From Streptomyces xanthochromogenes (GTDB lineage: Bacteria; Actinomycetota; Actinomycetes; Streptomycetales; Streptomycetaceae), in assembly GCF_014650455.1 (NCBI RefSeq), contig NZ_BMUZ01000018.1, positions 62,001-126,000 on the forward strand: a stretch of 64,000 bases of DNA, read 5' to 3'. Shown piece by piece: positions 8,740 through 17,093 of this stretch. Each line of letters begins with the position of its first letter. Position 1 is the stretch's first letter. The notes below the pieces were generated by a model that did no database searches, was not told the DNA's origin, and saw only the letters and a program-made list of their open reading frames with translations. Made by a program: the position numbers and the translations under genes.

Positions 8740-9621
8740 CTAGGACGTCGGCTCCAGGTCGAGGTCGGCCTTCCAGTGCCGACGCGGGACGCCGACGAGC
8801 CCGTAGAGCAGTCGCACCGGTGAGCGCCGGGCCAGCAGCACGGCGCCCGCGAGGGCGGCGAAGAGCACCAGACCCAGTGGCCACCCGAGCAGCCGCACCA
8901 GCGCGCTCGCGGCCACGGCCCCGACGAACGGCAGCCCGTAGACCCCGGCCGCCGCGACGGCCACCGCGAGCACCCGGGGCACCTTGCGGTCCTCGTCCGC
9001 GCCCGGCAGCTCCCAGCCCTCCATCAGCCAGCCGATCTCGGTGATCAGCATCGTGCCGATCACGGCGGCCCCGAGGACGAGCAGCGCGAGGAACGTTCCC
9101 GACGTCAGGAAGTGCAGCAGGTCGTTGACCACGCTGTCCTTCGGCCAGTCCCGCAGCGCGGTCCGGTTCGTGGTGAGCAGGCGGCGGTAGCCGGTCCCGT
9201 CCCAGCCGTGGATCAGCACCCCGAACAGCAGGAAGTGGCCGCCCACGCTCTGCAGGTACGCCCAGTAGCCGGCCCCCACGAGCACCAGCGTCTGCGCCAC
9301 GAGGAAGCCGAGCACGATCGCGACGACCGTGCCGCCCGCGTAGAAGAGCACGAACCCGGCCCAGATCCCGCCGTGGCCCCCGGCCACCTGCATGGTCGCC
9401 CACGACGGGTTCTGCCACAGCATGAACAGGCCGGTGGGCACCAGGAGCAAGGCCGCGAAGAGCACGGTCAGCATCAGATACGGGTTGGCCGCGCGGCTGC
9501 GGGTGCGCACCCCCTCCTGGTACACCGACCGCTGCCACCACTGGAGTTGACGCGCCGCCGAGAGGGCGAAGGTCGCGCCGGTCGCGTACGCCCAGAAGAG
9601 GGCGGCCTGGATCTGGATCAC
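8740..9621 (-). CDS. Polytopic membrane protein, third gene of the DUF6230-DUF6114 cluster
   Basis: This 293-residue protein has about seven hydrophobic segments, starting with IQAALFWAYATGATFAL and including YLMLTVLFAALLLVPTGLFML. No catalytic motif is visible. It starts at a GTG inside GTGA, overlapping the stop of the DUF6114 gene, with GGGGG five bases before the start; the open frame running to 10512 is only an extension through that gene. The tight overlap makes it a likely partner of the two upstream proteins in one membrane complex. The role is unknown. Confidence 0.75.
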   Translation of the reverse strand: MIQIQAALFWAYATGATFALSAARQLQWWQRSVYQEGVRTRSRAANPYLMLTVLFAALLLVPTGLFMLWQNPSWATMQVAGGHGGIWAGFVLFYAGGTVVAIVLGFLVAQTLVLVGAGYWAYLQSVGGHFLLFGVLIHGWDGTGYRRLLTTNRTALRDWPKDSVVNDLLHFLTSGTFLALLVLGAAVIGTMLITEIGWLMEGWELPGADEDRKVPRVLAVAVAAAGVYGLPFVGAVAASALVRLLGWPLGLVLFAALAGAVLLARRSPVRLLYGLVGVPRRHWKADLDLEPTS

Positions 9622-10793
9622 GATGCCCCCAGGGTCAGGCCGTTCGCGACGATCGAGTCCGAGGTGACCAGGGCCTGTTCGGCCGACACATCGGTCATGA
9701 AGACGAACGGCGGCACGATCGGCGGCACCGGCAGGGTGTTGGGGTCGAAGGTGACGCAGATCAGCCCTTCGAGGCAGCCGCTGAACTTGGAGAGGTAGAG
9801 CGTCACGTTCCCGCTCAGGTCCAACGAGGAGGCCCCCAGGGCGAGTTCGTCGTGTCCGTCGCGGGTGTTGAGGCGGTAGTCGGTGAGCGAGGCCGAGGTC
9901 ATCCTGAGCACCATCACCTTGAGGGGGCCGTGCGCGGTCGGCACCGTCGTCACCCCGGCGAGCAGGAAGCCGTGGGGCGAGAAGCGGGTCGTGGTGACCG
10001 TGGGCGGCACCGCCGGGGCGGTGATCCCCCCGGCCTGCGGGACCGCGGCCGGACGCCCGCCGAGCGTGACGAGCAGGGCCAGCGGCAGGGCGGCCGCGAG
10101 CGTGCGCTGGGTGCGGACGTCCGGCACCCGCGAATCCGGCCGCTCCTTCGGCGTCCAGCCGAACCCCATCGCGCTGCCCGTGATGCCGAGCGCCATCCCG
10201 ATCAGGAACCCGCCCAGGTTGGTGGCCGCGAAGGAGAGCACCGACAGGATCAGCGCGTTGATGGACACGTAGTGCCGGGTGTGTGGCAGGAACCAGAGGA
10301 AGAGGCCGGCCGCGACGAGCGCGAGCCCGATGCCGATCGCCGCAATGCCGCCGAGCCCCAGACTGACCAGGATGGTCAGCGGCGACAGCGGCACCACGAG
10401 CAGTTCGACGCCGCCGAGCAGGAGGAAGAGTCCCGCCCAGAACGGCCGGGTCCGTCGCCAGCCGCGCAGCACCCGGCGGGCCTCGGGCAGCGGGAGTCGC
10501 TCGTCGAGCCACGGATGCCGCACCCGCTCAAGACCTCCGCCCGGCACGGGCCCGCCCCGGGGGGAGCGGCGCCCTTCGCCGATGCGGAACCCCGTCCCCT
10601 CGCCGGTGCGGGGTCCCCCACCCCGGCCGGTCCGGGCGCCGGGGGCGGACCCGGCGCGGGAACCGGCGCCCTCGCCCGGGGCACCGGCCCCGCCCGGCCG
10701 CGGGCCGCCCTGGACCCGGACCGGCGGCCGGGGCGTGGGGGTGGTCGCGCCGGTGCGGGGGAGCCGGAGCAGCCCGAGTCGTCTCAGAAGCAC
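9618..10793 (-). CDS. DUF6114 membrane protein with C-terminal extracytoplasmic domain
   Basis: A proline-rich N-terminal stretch (about residues 1-95) leads into the DUF6114 core: four membrane helices starting at RRTRPFWAGLFLLLGGVELL and ending near GFGWTPKE (about 100-205). A fifth helix follows (LAAALPLALLVTLGG). The last 150 residues look extracellular and beta-rich (VMVLRMTSASLTDYRL, LDLSGNVTLYLSKFSG) and weakly resemble the lipocalin-like DUF6230 partner. The start at 10793 overlaps the upstream gene by 10 bp. The 5' end is uncertain because of the low-complexity leader. The function of this streptomycete family is unknown. Confidence 0.75.
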   Translation of the reverse strand: MLLRRLGLLRLPRTGATTPTPRPPVRVQGGPRPGGAGAPGEGAGSRAGSAPGARTGRGGGPRTGEGTGFRIGEGRRSPRGGPVPGGGLERVRHPWLDERLPLPEARRVLRGWRRTRPFWAGLFLLLGGVELLVVPLSPLTILVSLGLGGIAAIGIGLALVAAGLFLWFLPHTRHYVSINALILSVLSFAATNLGGFLIGMALGITGSAMGFGWTPKERPDSRVPDVRTQRTLAAALPLALLVTLGGRPAAVPQAGGITAPAVPPTVTTTRFSPHGFLLAGVTTVPTAHGPLKVMVLRMTSASLTDYRLNTRDGHDELALGASSLDLSGNVTLYLSKFSGCLEGLICVTFDPNTLPVPPIVPPFVFMTDVSAEQALVTSDSIVANGLTLGAS

Positions 10794-11398
10794 TTCTTGC
10801 CGCCGATGCTCACATCGACCTTCATCCCCTTCAGCCGGAAGTTGCCGCCGGTCGCCGACCAGGCGTGCGACCTCACACCGTTCACCTCGATGTCCCCGGC
10901 CTGCAGGCCGAACTTGCCCGCCTGGCCCTGAACTCCCTTGACGGCGTCCAGAGTCGATGCGTCGCGGCCGATCTCCGCGGTGCCGAACCGGGCGTCGCCG
11001 ACCAGGTCCTCACCGTCGATGACGAGGTTGCTGGCGGTCACTTGGCCCGCGTCGCCGCCGGCCGTCAGCTTGAACACCACCGTGCCGACCGGGGTGCTCA
11101 CCTCGGCGGACTGGCAGATGTCGCTGAGCGTGGCGTCCCCGATGCCGAGCAGGGCCACCGGGTGGCCCTTGCCGTCGACGGACCGGTCGGTCTGTACGTA
11201 CGAGGAGAGCCCCGAGCTGGTCAGCTTCCCCGAGGAGACCTGAAAACTGGTCCCGGAGACCGCGAAGGACGCCGCGAGCGCGCCCTCCGCCATCACATTG
11301 GCCATGATCCCGACCGCGACCACCGCGGGCAGGGCGATGACCGCCGTCTTCTTCCAGGCTGTTCTGCCTTCGGCCAACGGCCGTCCGGCTGCGCTCAC
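10784..11398 (-). CDS. DUF6230 exported protein
   Basis: This 204-residue protein has an N-terminal membrane or signal segment (KKTAVIALPAVVAVGIMANVMAEGALA) followed by the DUF6230 hallmark ASFAVSGTSFQVSS. A beta-rich body with a Cys in LSDICQSAEV and a Cys near the C-terminus (GGKKCF) may form a disulfide. Older databases label these proteins cholesterol esterase without biochemical support that I know of. It is the first gene of a three-gene operon and is divergent from a TetR regulator, which probably controls it. Confidence 0.82.
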   Translation of the reverse strand: MSAAGRPLAEGRTAWKKTAVIALPAVVAVGIMANVMAEGALAASFAVSGTSFQVSSGKLTSSGLSSYVQTDRSVDGKGHPVALLGIGDATLSDICQSAEVSTPVGTVVFKLTAGGDAGQVTASNLVIDGEDLVGDARFGTAEIGRDASTLDAVKGVQGQAGKFGLQAGDIEVNGVRSHAWSATGGNFRLKGMKVDVSIGGKKCF

Positions 11399-11462
11399 TT
11401 GATCCTCCCGTACGATCCGGCGAACCCTCGAAGGGCGGTGCAGGGGGAGTGCGAATGCAGGT

Positions 11463-11490
11463 CTGCCATACTGCGGGCATCCTGTGGCAG
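11463..11490. promoter_or_regulatory. Inverted repeat between DUF6230 operon and TetR gene
   Basis: CTGCCA (11463-11468) and TGGCAG (11485-11490) form a perfect 6-bp inverted repeat with a 16-nt spacer in the 111-bp divergent region. A -10-like CATACT lies inside. It is positioned to be the TetR operator, which would let the regulator control both itself and the membrane cluster. The long spacer makes this tentative. Confidence 0.35.
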
Positions 11491-11509
11491 TTGGAGACTA
11501 GGGCCGAAT

Positions 11510-12169
11510 TTGAATAATAGTCAACAGGGCGGTACGACCGAGAGATCCCAGGTCCGTCGCTCCGAACTCATCGCAACAGGGCGGAAGTTGTTCGCCGACA
11601 CCTCCTACGACGCACTGTCGATGGACGACATCGCCAAGCAGGCCGGGGTGGCCAAGGGGCTGATCTACTACTACTTCAAGTCCAAGCGGGGCTACTACCT
11701 GGCCATCGTCGAGGATTCCGTCGCCGACCTGGTGTCCCGCGCGGGCAGCGACACCGATCTGCCCCGCGCCGAGCGGGTCCACCGCACCATCGACGGCTAC
11801 CTCCGCTATGCCGAGCACCACCAGGCGGCGTACCGGACGATCGTCACGGGCGGGGTCGGCTTCGACACCCAGGTGCAGGCCATCCGGGACGCGGTGCGCG
11901 AGGAACTCATCGCCACCATCGCCGAGGGCGCCTACGGAACCCGGGAGATCCCGGTCCTGGCCCGGCTCGCGCTGCTCGGGTGGCTGGGCAGCGTGGAGAG
12001 CGTCACCCTGGACTGGCTGGGCGAGCTGCGGCCGCCCCGCGACACCGTGCGCGAGCTGCTGGTACGGATGCTGCGGCGCACCCTGGACACCATCGAGGAG
12101 TTCGAGCCGTCCTGCCCCTCGCCGGAACCGCCCGAACCGTCTTGGCTGCCGGGACCGCCCGGGGCATGA
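11510..12169 (+). CDS. TetR-family regulator
   Basis: This 219-residue protein starts at a TTG. The N-terminal helix-turn-helix is classic TetR (ELIATGRKLFADTSYDALSMDDIAKQAGVAKGLIYYYFKSKRGYYLAIV), at about residues 18-65, with the family YYYF dock. The C-terminal ligand domain (about 80-205) is helical and ends in the proline-rich SCPSPEPPEPSWLPGPPGA. It is divergently transcribed from the DUF6230-DUF6114 cluster, so local repression of that cluster is the simplest model. The inducer is unknown. Confidence 0.88.
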   Translation: MNNSQQGGTTERSQVRRSELIATGRKLFADTSYDALSMDDIAKQAGVAKGLIYYYFKSKRGYYLAIVEDSVADLVSRAGSDTDLPRAERVHRTIDGYLRYAEHHQAAYRTIVTGGVGFDTQVQAIRDAVREELIATIAEGAYGTREIPVLARLALLGWLGSVESVTLDWLGELRPPRDTVRELLVRMLRRTLDTIEEFEPSCPSPEPPEPSWLPGPPGA

Positions 12170-12205
12170 CGAAGGGGCGGTGGCCGCCACGGCCCCGCCC
12201 CTTCG
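12170..12205. terminator. Bidirectional terminator between TetR and chitinase genes
   Basis: CGAAGGGGCGG (12170-12180) pairs with CCGCCCCTTCG (12195-12205) over 11 bp with a 14-nt loop. It begins at the base after the TetR stop codon and ends 15 bp before the stop of the convergent chitinase gene, so it can serve both strands. Confidence 0.7.
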
Positions 12206-12219
12206 GCCCAACTCCCGTA

Positions 12220-13473
<1,254 letters not shown>

Positions 13474-13564
13474 CGTGTTCTCCTCGTGGGGAGGGGAGAG
13501 TGGGGGACGCGCACTGGTGCTGCTTGCACTGCTTTGACATGAACGCACTAAGGCGTCGAAGGGA

Positions 13565-13608
13565 ACGCTAGAAGGACTAGACCAGTGCGGTCAATGGTTC
13601 GGACCAAT
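13565..13608 (-). promoter_or_regulatory. Chitinase promoter with two DasR-like (dre) direct-repeat boxes
   Basis: On the minus strand, TTGACC (13594-13589) and TAGCGT (13570-13565) form a -35/-10 pair with an 18-bp spacer. Two imperfect copies of the chitinase operator flank and overlap it: ATTGGTCCGAACCATT (13608-13593) just upstream of and touching the -35, and ACTGGTCTAGTCC (13586-13574) inside the spacer. The dre consensus is close to ACTGGTCTAGACCACT. This is the arrangement known for Streptomyces chitinase genes controlled by GlcNAc-6-phosphate through DasR. Confidence 0.75.
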
Positions 13609-13839
13609 TCCGGAGTGCCGAATTCCAACGGCCCGTTGAAGCCGGACCGGGGGAAATCGTGATCTTGGAGCCAGTGACGGGACGCGTCCGATCGGGCATA
13701 CTCACAGCGCCACGGCCGCCCGCCTGCTACTTCCGTGACCCGGGAGGGAAGGCAACAGTCGTAGAGCAGAGTCACCGGCGGCGCCGCCACACCCTGCGCG
13801 TGCGTCCGTCGTAGCGCCCGACAGGGAGGAGAGCGCGCC

Positions 13840-15048
13840 ATGCCCGACCGTGCCCCACAGCCGGTGGAACGACAGCTGCCCACCGAAGAGGCCCGGGACC
13901 TTGTCGCGCTGGTGCGCGACATCGTCCAGCGGGAGATCGCGCCTCGGGCCGCCGAGCAGGAGGACGCCGGGCACTTCCCGCGCGAGATTTTCACCCTGCT
14001 CTCCGAATCCGGCCTCCTCGGCCTGCCGTACGACTCGGACTTCGGCGGCGGCGACCAGCCCTACGAGGTCTACCTCCAAGTGCTCGAAGAGCTCGCCGCG
14101 GCCCGCCTCACGGTCGGCCTCGGCGTGAGCGTCCACTCCCTCGCCTGCCACGCGCTCGCGGGCTACGGCACGAAGGAGCAGCAGTCCGAGCATCTGCCCG
14201 CCATGCTCGGCGGCGGCCTGCTGGGCGCGTACTGCCTCTCCGAGCCCGCCTCGGGCTCGGACGCGGCATCGCTGCGCACCAAGGCGGTGCGCGACGGTGG
14301 GGGCACCTCCCACTCAAGCGGAGCCGAGAGCGGGGGAGACTGGGTCATCACCGGCACCAAGGCGTGGATCACCCACGGCGGGATCGCGGACTTCTACACG
14401 GTCCTCGCCCGCACCGGCGGGGAAGGCGCCCGCGGCATCACGGCGTTCCTCGTCCCGGGCGACGCGGAGGGGCTCAGCGCCGCCGTCCCCGAGAAGAAGA
14501 TGGGCATGAAGGGCTCGCCCACCGCCCAGCTCCACTTCGACGGCGTACGCGTACCCGACGCGCGCCGCATCGGCGAGGAGGGGCAGGGCTTCGCGATCGC
14601 CCTGTCCGCCCTCGACTCGGGGCGGCTCGGCATCGCGGCCTGCGCGATCGGTGTGGCCCAGGCCGCGCTCGACGAGGCGCTCGAATACGCCACCGGACGG
14701 CAGCAGTTCGGCCGTCCCATCGCCGACTTCCAGGGTCTGCGCTTCATGCTGGCGGACATGGCGACCCAGATCGAGGCGGGCCGCGCGCTGTACCTGGCCG
14801 CGGCGCGGCTGCGCGACGCGGGCCGCCCCTTCTCGCGCCAGGCCGCGATGGCCAAGCTGTTCTGCACGGACGCGGCGATGAAGGTGACCACGGACGCGGT
14901 CCAGGTCCTGGGCGGCTACGGCTACACGGCGGACTTCCCCGTCGAGCGGTTCATGCGCGAGGCGAAGGTGCTGCAGATCGTCGAGGGCACCAATCAGATC
15001 CAGCGGATGGTCATCGCCCGCCACCTCGCGGGTCCGGAGACCCGCTGA
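13840..15048 (+). CDS. Acyl-CoA dehydrogenase with in-frame repeat insertion
   Basis: This 402-residue FAD enzyme introduces the alpha-beta double bond in acyl-CoA. It contains the usual N-terminal helical domain, the FAD-site motifs AYCLSEPASGSDAAS and WVITGTKAWITHGG, and the C-terminal helical domain. The family catalytic Glu is in IVEGTNQIQRMV (about residue 381). About 14 extra residues (GGTSHSSGAESGG region) sit between the two FAD-site motifs and are encoded by a hairpin-type dispersed repeat at 14297-14338. The start has AGGGAGGAGAGCGCGCC upstream. No ETF or thiolase gene is adjacent. The acyl chain specificity is unknown. Confidence 0.93.
   Translation: MPDRAPQPVERQLPTEEARDLVALVRDIVQREIAPRAAEQEDAGHFPREIFTLLSESGLLGLPYDSDFGGGDQPYEVYLQVLEELAAARLTVGLGVSVHSLACHALAGYGTKEQQSEHLPAMLGGGLLGAYCLSEPASGSDAASLRTKAVRDGGGTSHSSGAESGGDWVITGTKAWITHGGIADFYTVLARTGGEGARGITAFLVPGDAEGLSAAVPEKKMGMKGSPTAQLHFDGVRVPDARRIGEEGQGFAIALSALDSGRLGIAACAIGVAQAALDEALEYATGRQQFGRPIADFQGLRFMLADMATQIEAGRALYLAAARLRDAGRPFSRQAAMAKLFCTDAAMKVTTDAVQVLGGYGYTADFPVERFMREAKVLQIVEGTNQIQRMVIARHLAGPETR
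14297..14338 (+). repeat. REP-like hairpin element inserted in frame in the acyl-CoA dehydrogenase gene
   Basis: The stretch begins GTGGGGGCACCTCCCAC and ends GAGCGGGGGAG. This G-rich/C-rich pattern resembles the dispersed hairpin repeat seen mostly between Streptomyces genes. Its 42-nt length keeps the reading frame. It lies in a surface loop between two FAD-site motifs, where other acyl-CoA dehydrogenases have only a few residues. Confidence 0.6.
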
Positions 15049-15256
15049 CCCCGTGCCCCGGCCACACCGGGGCGGCCGCGATCCGGGCCCACTCCTGATC
15101 CCGCCGCCCCGGCAGGGTGCGGCCCCGGCTCGCCCAATGCCGCAGCAGGGCCTGGTAGATGGGCGGGTCGGTGGCCGGTGCGGGGGTGGCGACGCCGCCG
15201 CCCGTCACGAGCCTTCGCCGGCCTCGGCCGGGGGCGTTCGAATACAGCGAACTCAT
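15011..15256 (-). CDS. Small hypothetical protein, convergent and overlapping
   Basis: This 81-residue protein begins MSSLYSNAPGRGRRRLVTGG and contains PIYQALLRHWASRGRTLPGR followed by RDQEWARIAAAPVWPG. The basic, tryptophan-containing C-terminal half, with G/C-rich third positions, looks like a real streptomycete protein and not a shadow frame. It ends inside the last 38 bp of the acyl-CoA dehydrogenase gene on the opposite strand. No strong ribosome site is visible before the ATG at 15256, so the start is uncertain. The function is unknown. Confidence 0.5.
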   Translation of the reverse strand: MSSLYSNAPGRGRRRLVTGGGVATPAPATDPPIYQALLRHWASRGRTLPGRRDQEWARIAAAPVWPGHGVSGSPDPRGGGR

Positions 15257-15420
15257 AGCCTGGCCAACGGGACGCGCCGGGCCGGGGTCACCCCCACCCG
15301 AATTCGCCCGTCCGTACGACCCCCCTCCGGGGCTCGACCCGAGCACCGCCCCGCCTCGGTCGACCACGCGGGTCGCGGGTGGCCCGCCTCTGCCGTCGGC
15401 CGCGAGCCGTGCGGCGCCGA

Positions 15421-15614
15421 TAACGCCGGAACTCGCGCCCCCACCCCTTTTCGGCCTCGCACCGCTTGCGGTTGGTCGCGCAGTTCCCCGCGCCCCCAAC
15501 CCCGTTTGTGTCCGCGGACCGTGCTCGCTTCTCGCGCAGTTCCCCGCGCCCCCAAAACCCGTTTTCGGCTGCGGGCCGTGCGTGGCTGGTCGCGCAGTTT
15601 CCCGCGCCCCTAAA
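15421..15614. repeat. Tandem 56-58-bp repeats with GCGCAGTTCCCCGCGCCCC core
   Basis: Three clear copies of the core CGCGCAGTTCCCCGCGCCCC start at 15477, 15533 and 15591, with a decayed copy near 15425. The units also share a GTTTTCGGCTGCGGGCCGTG-type segment between cores. This is a dispersed, tandemly iterated intergenic repeat familiar from Streptomyces genomes. A strong hairpin (GCCCGGTGC/GCACCGGGC, 15616-15639) follows directly and could terminate transcription. The spacers are not unique, so it is not a CRISPR. Confidence 0.75.
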
Positions 15615-15654
15615 TGCCCGGTGCGGGCCAGCACCGGGCAACCTCAGCCTGTCA

Positions 15655-15800
15655 TGGGGGTCCCCCCTGGCCCTTGAGGCCTTGGGGGAGTTTGAGGACG
15701 AGCGCCGTTCAGGCGCGAACGGGGGTGCAGGGGGCGGAGCCCCTTGCGGGGGTTCGAGGGGCGCAGCCCCTCAGGGGGTCTGGGGCGCAGCCCCAGGGGC
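15655..15800. repeat. G/C-run dispersed repeat block
   Basis: The block runs from GGGGGTCCCCCCTGGCCC through CTTGGGGGAGTTTGAGGACG and GCCGTTCAGGCGCGAACG to three short hairpins of the type GGGGCGCAGCCCC. It is a composite of short inverted repeats typical of Streptomyces intergenic clutter. The CCGTTCAGGCGCGAACG part recurs in reverse orientation at 43216-43232 in the spacer of the SMC-like operon. Together with the preceding tandem repeats it fills most of the 15257-15922 gap. Confidence 0.6.
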
Positions 15801-15880
15801 CGGAACCAACCAACCCCGAGTCACGGGCGGGAGGGCGGGCAAACCCCCCCACCGCCCGGGGTATGGCGGCAGGCAAAGAG

Positions 15881-15895
15881 CTGACGTACCGTCAG
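15881..15895. promoter_or_regulatory. CTGACG-N3-CGTCAG operator (site 1)
   Basis: CTGACG TAC CGTCAG is a perfect inverted repeat 27 bp before the start of the gene at 15923. The same arms and 3-nt centre occur at 57680-57700 before the DUF35-thiolase pair. TetR-type repressors of lipid catabolism bind sites of this form, so a shared regulator outside the window is likely. Confidence 0.6.
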
Positions 15896-15922
15896 GTGCC
15901 CCCGGACGCATGGAGGTTGCCG

Positions 15923-17044
15923 ATGACCCAGGACCGCCCCGCCCCACTCGACGAGTACCCCATCCACCAGGCCCCCCTCTCGATGCGGCACGTCGCGACG
16001 GGCGACCGCAACGCCTACGACCGCTGCATCTTCCACGTCTTCGACCACCGCGGCCGAGCCCTGCTGATCGCCGGCCTCGGGGTCTACCCGAACACCGGGG
16101 TGATCGACGCCTACGCCACCCTCCGGGTGGGCGACCGGCTGCACGCCGTCCGCGCGTCCGACGCCCTCACGGACGACCGTATGAACCTGGCCGTCGGCCC
16201 CCTGCGGATCACCGTCGACGTCCCGCTGCGCCGCCTCGCACTCCACTGCGCTCCCGATCCGGACGACCCGAGTTCACTCTCGTACGACATCGTCTGGAAC
16301 GCCGACTTCCCCGCCCTGTGGGAACCCCATCACGTGCAGCGCAGCGGCGGGCGGCTGACGCTGGAGGGGCGCCGGTTCGTGCAGGCGGGCCACTGCACCG
16401 GGGTGATCCGGGTGGGCGGCGAGGAGATGCCCGTCACGGCGGGGGAGTGGACCGGGACGCGCGACCGGAGTTGGGGGGTGCGGCCGATCCCCGGCGAGGA
16501 GCCCGGGCGCGGCGCGGAGTACCGGCCCGAGGGCTTCCACTGGCTGTGGGTGCCGGCCCGGTTCGACGACCGGTTCGTCATGGTCGTCGCCCAGGAGGAC
16601 GCCGACGGATACCGCACGCTCAACGAGGCCGCGCTCGTGCGCGAGGGCCACCCCGACGCCCAACTCGGCTGGCCCCAGGCCGACATCACCTACCGCCCCG
16701 GCACCCGCCACCCCGAGCGCGCGGTCATCCACCTCACCGACCAGTCCCGCAAACCCCTCGAACTCGGCGTCGAGATCCTCGCCTCCTCACCGCTCGCGGT
16801 CGGCGCGGGATACCCGCCCGCCGACGGCTGGCAGCACGGCACCTGGCAGGGCCGGGACTGGACCGACCGGCAGGAATACGACCTGTCCGACCCGGCCGCC
16901 CACCCCATGGCCGCCTACGGCGTCACTGACCACGCGGCCCGCTTCACCCTCGACGGGCGGACCGGCTACGGGATCTTCGAGCACGGCAGCTTCGGCCGCC
17001 ACGACCCCAGCGGCTTCACGGACTACGCCTCCGTCGCCCCCTGA
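15923..17044 (+). CDS. Hypothetical protein, two beta-sandwich-like halves, lipid/steroid-associated family
   Basis: This 373-residue protein starts at an ATG with GGAGGTTGCCG upstream. No signal or membrane segment is present. It resembles the actinobacterial proteins (DUF7064/7065-type) found beside phosphotransferase-like FadE36 proteins and acyl-CoA genes. Recognisable patches are CTGVIRVGGEEMPVTAGEWT, TRDRSWGVRPIPG and GFHWLWVPARFDDRF. It sits 49 bp upstream of a phosphotransferase, probably in one operon, behind a palindromic operator shared with a thiolase operon. The biochemical role is unknown; involvement in lipid or sterol side-chain use is inferred only from context. Confidence 0.7.
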   Translation: MTQDRPAPLDEYPIHQAPLSMRHVATGDRNAYDRCIFHVFDHRGRALLIAGLGVYPNTGVIDAYATLRVGDRLHAVRASDALTDDRMNLAVGPLRITVDVPLRRLALHCAPDPDDPSSLSYDIVWNADFPALWEPHHVQRSGGRLTLEGRRFVQAGHCTGVIRVGGEEMPVTAGEWTGTRDRSWGVRPIPGEEPGRGAEYRPEGFHWLWVPARFDDRFVMVVAQEDADGYRTLNEAALVREGHPDAQLGWPQADITYRPGTRHPERAVIHLTDQSRKPLELGVEILASSPLAVGAGYPPADGWQHGTWQGRDWTDRQEYDLSDPAAHPMAAYGVTDHAARFTLDGRTGYGIFEHGSFGRHDPSGFTDYASVAP

Positions 17045-17093
17045 CCCAACCGCCCGCTTGTCGTTCGTCGTTCGTCGTGAAGGGAGCACCGCC

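Noticed and set aside
15421..15614. Possible CRISPR from regularly spaced repeats
   Set aside because: The intervals between repeat cores are themselves similar to one another, there are only three copies, and no cas genes are near. This is the common streptomycete tandem repeat.
15740..15780. tRNA-like GGTTCGA sequence
   Set aside because: It lies in a G/C-run repeat block and no acceptor or anticodon stems can be folded around it.
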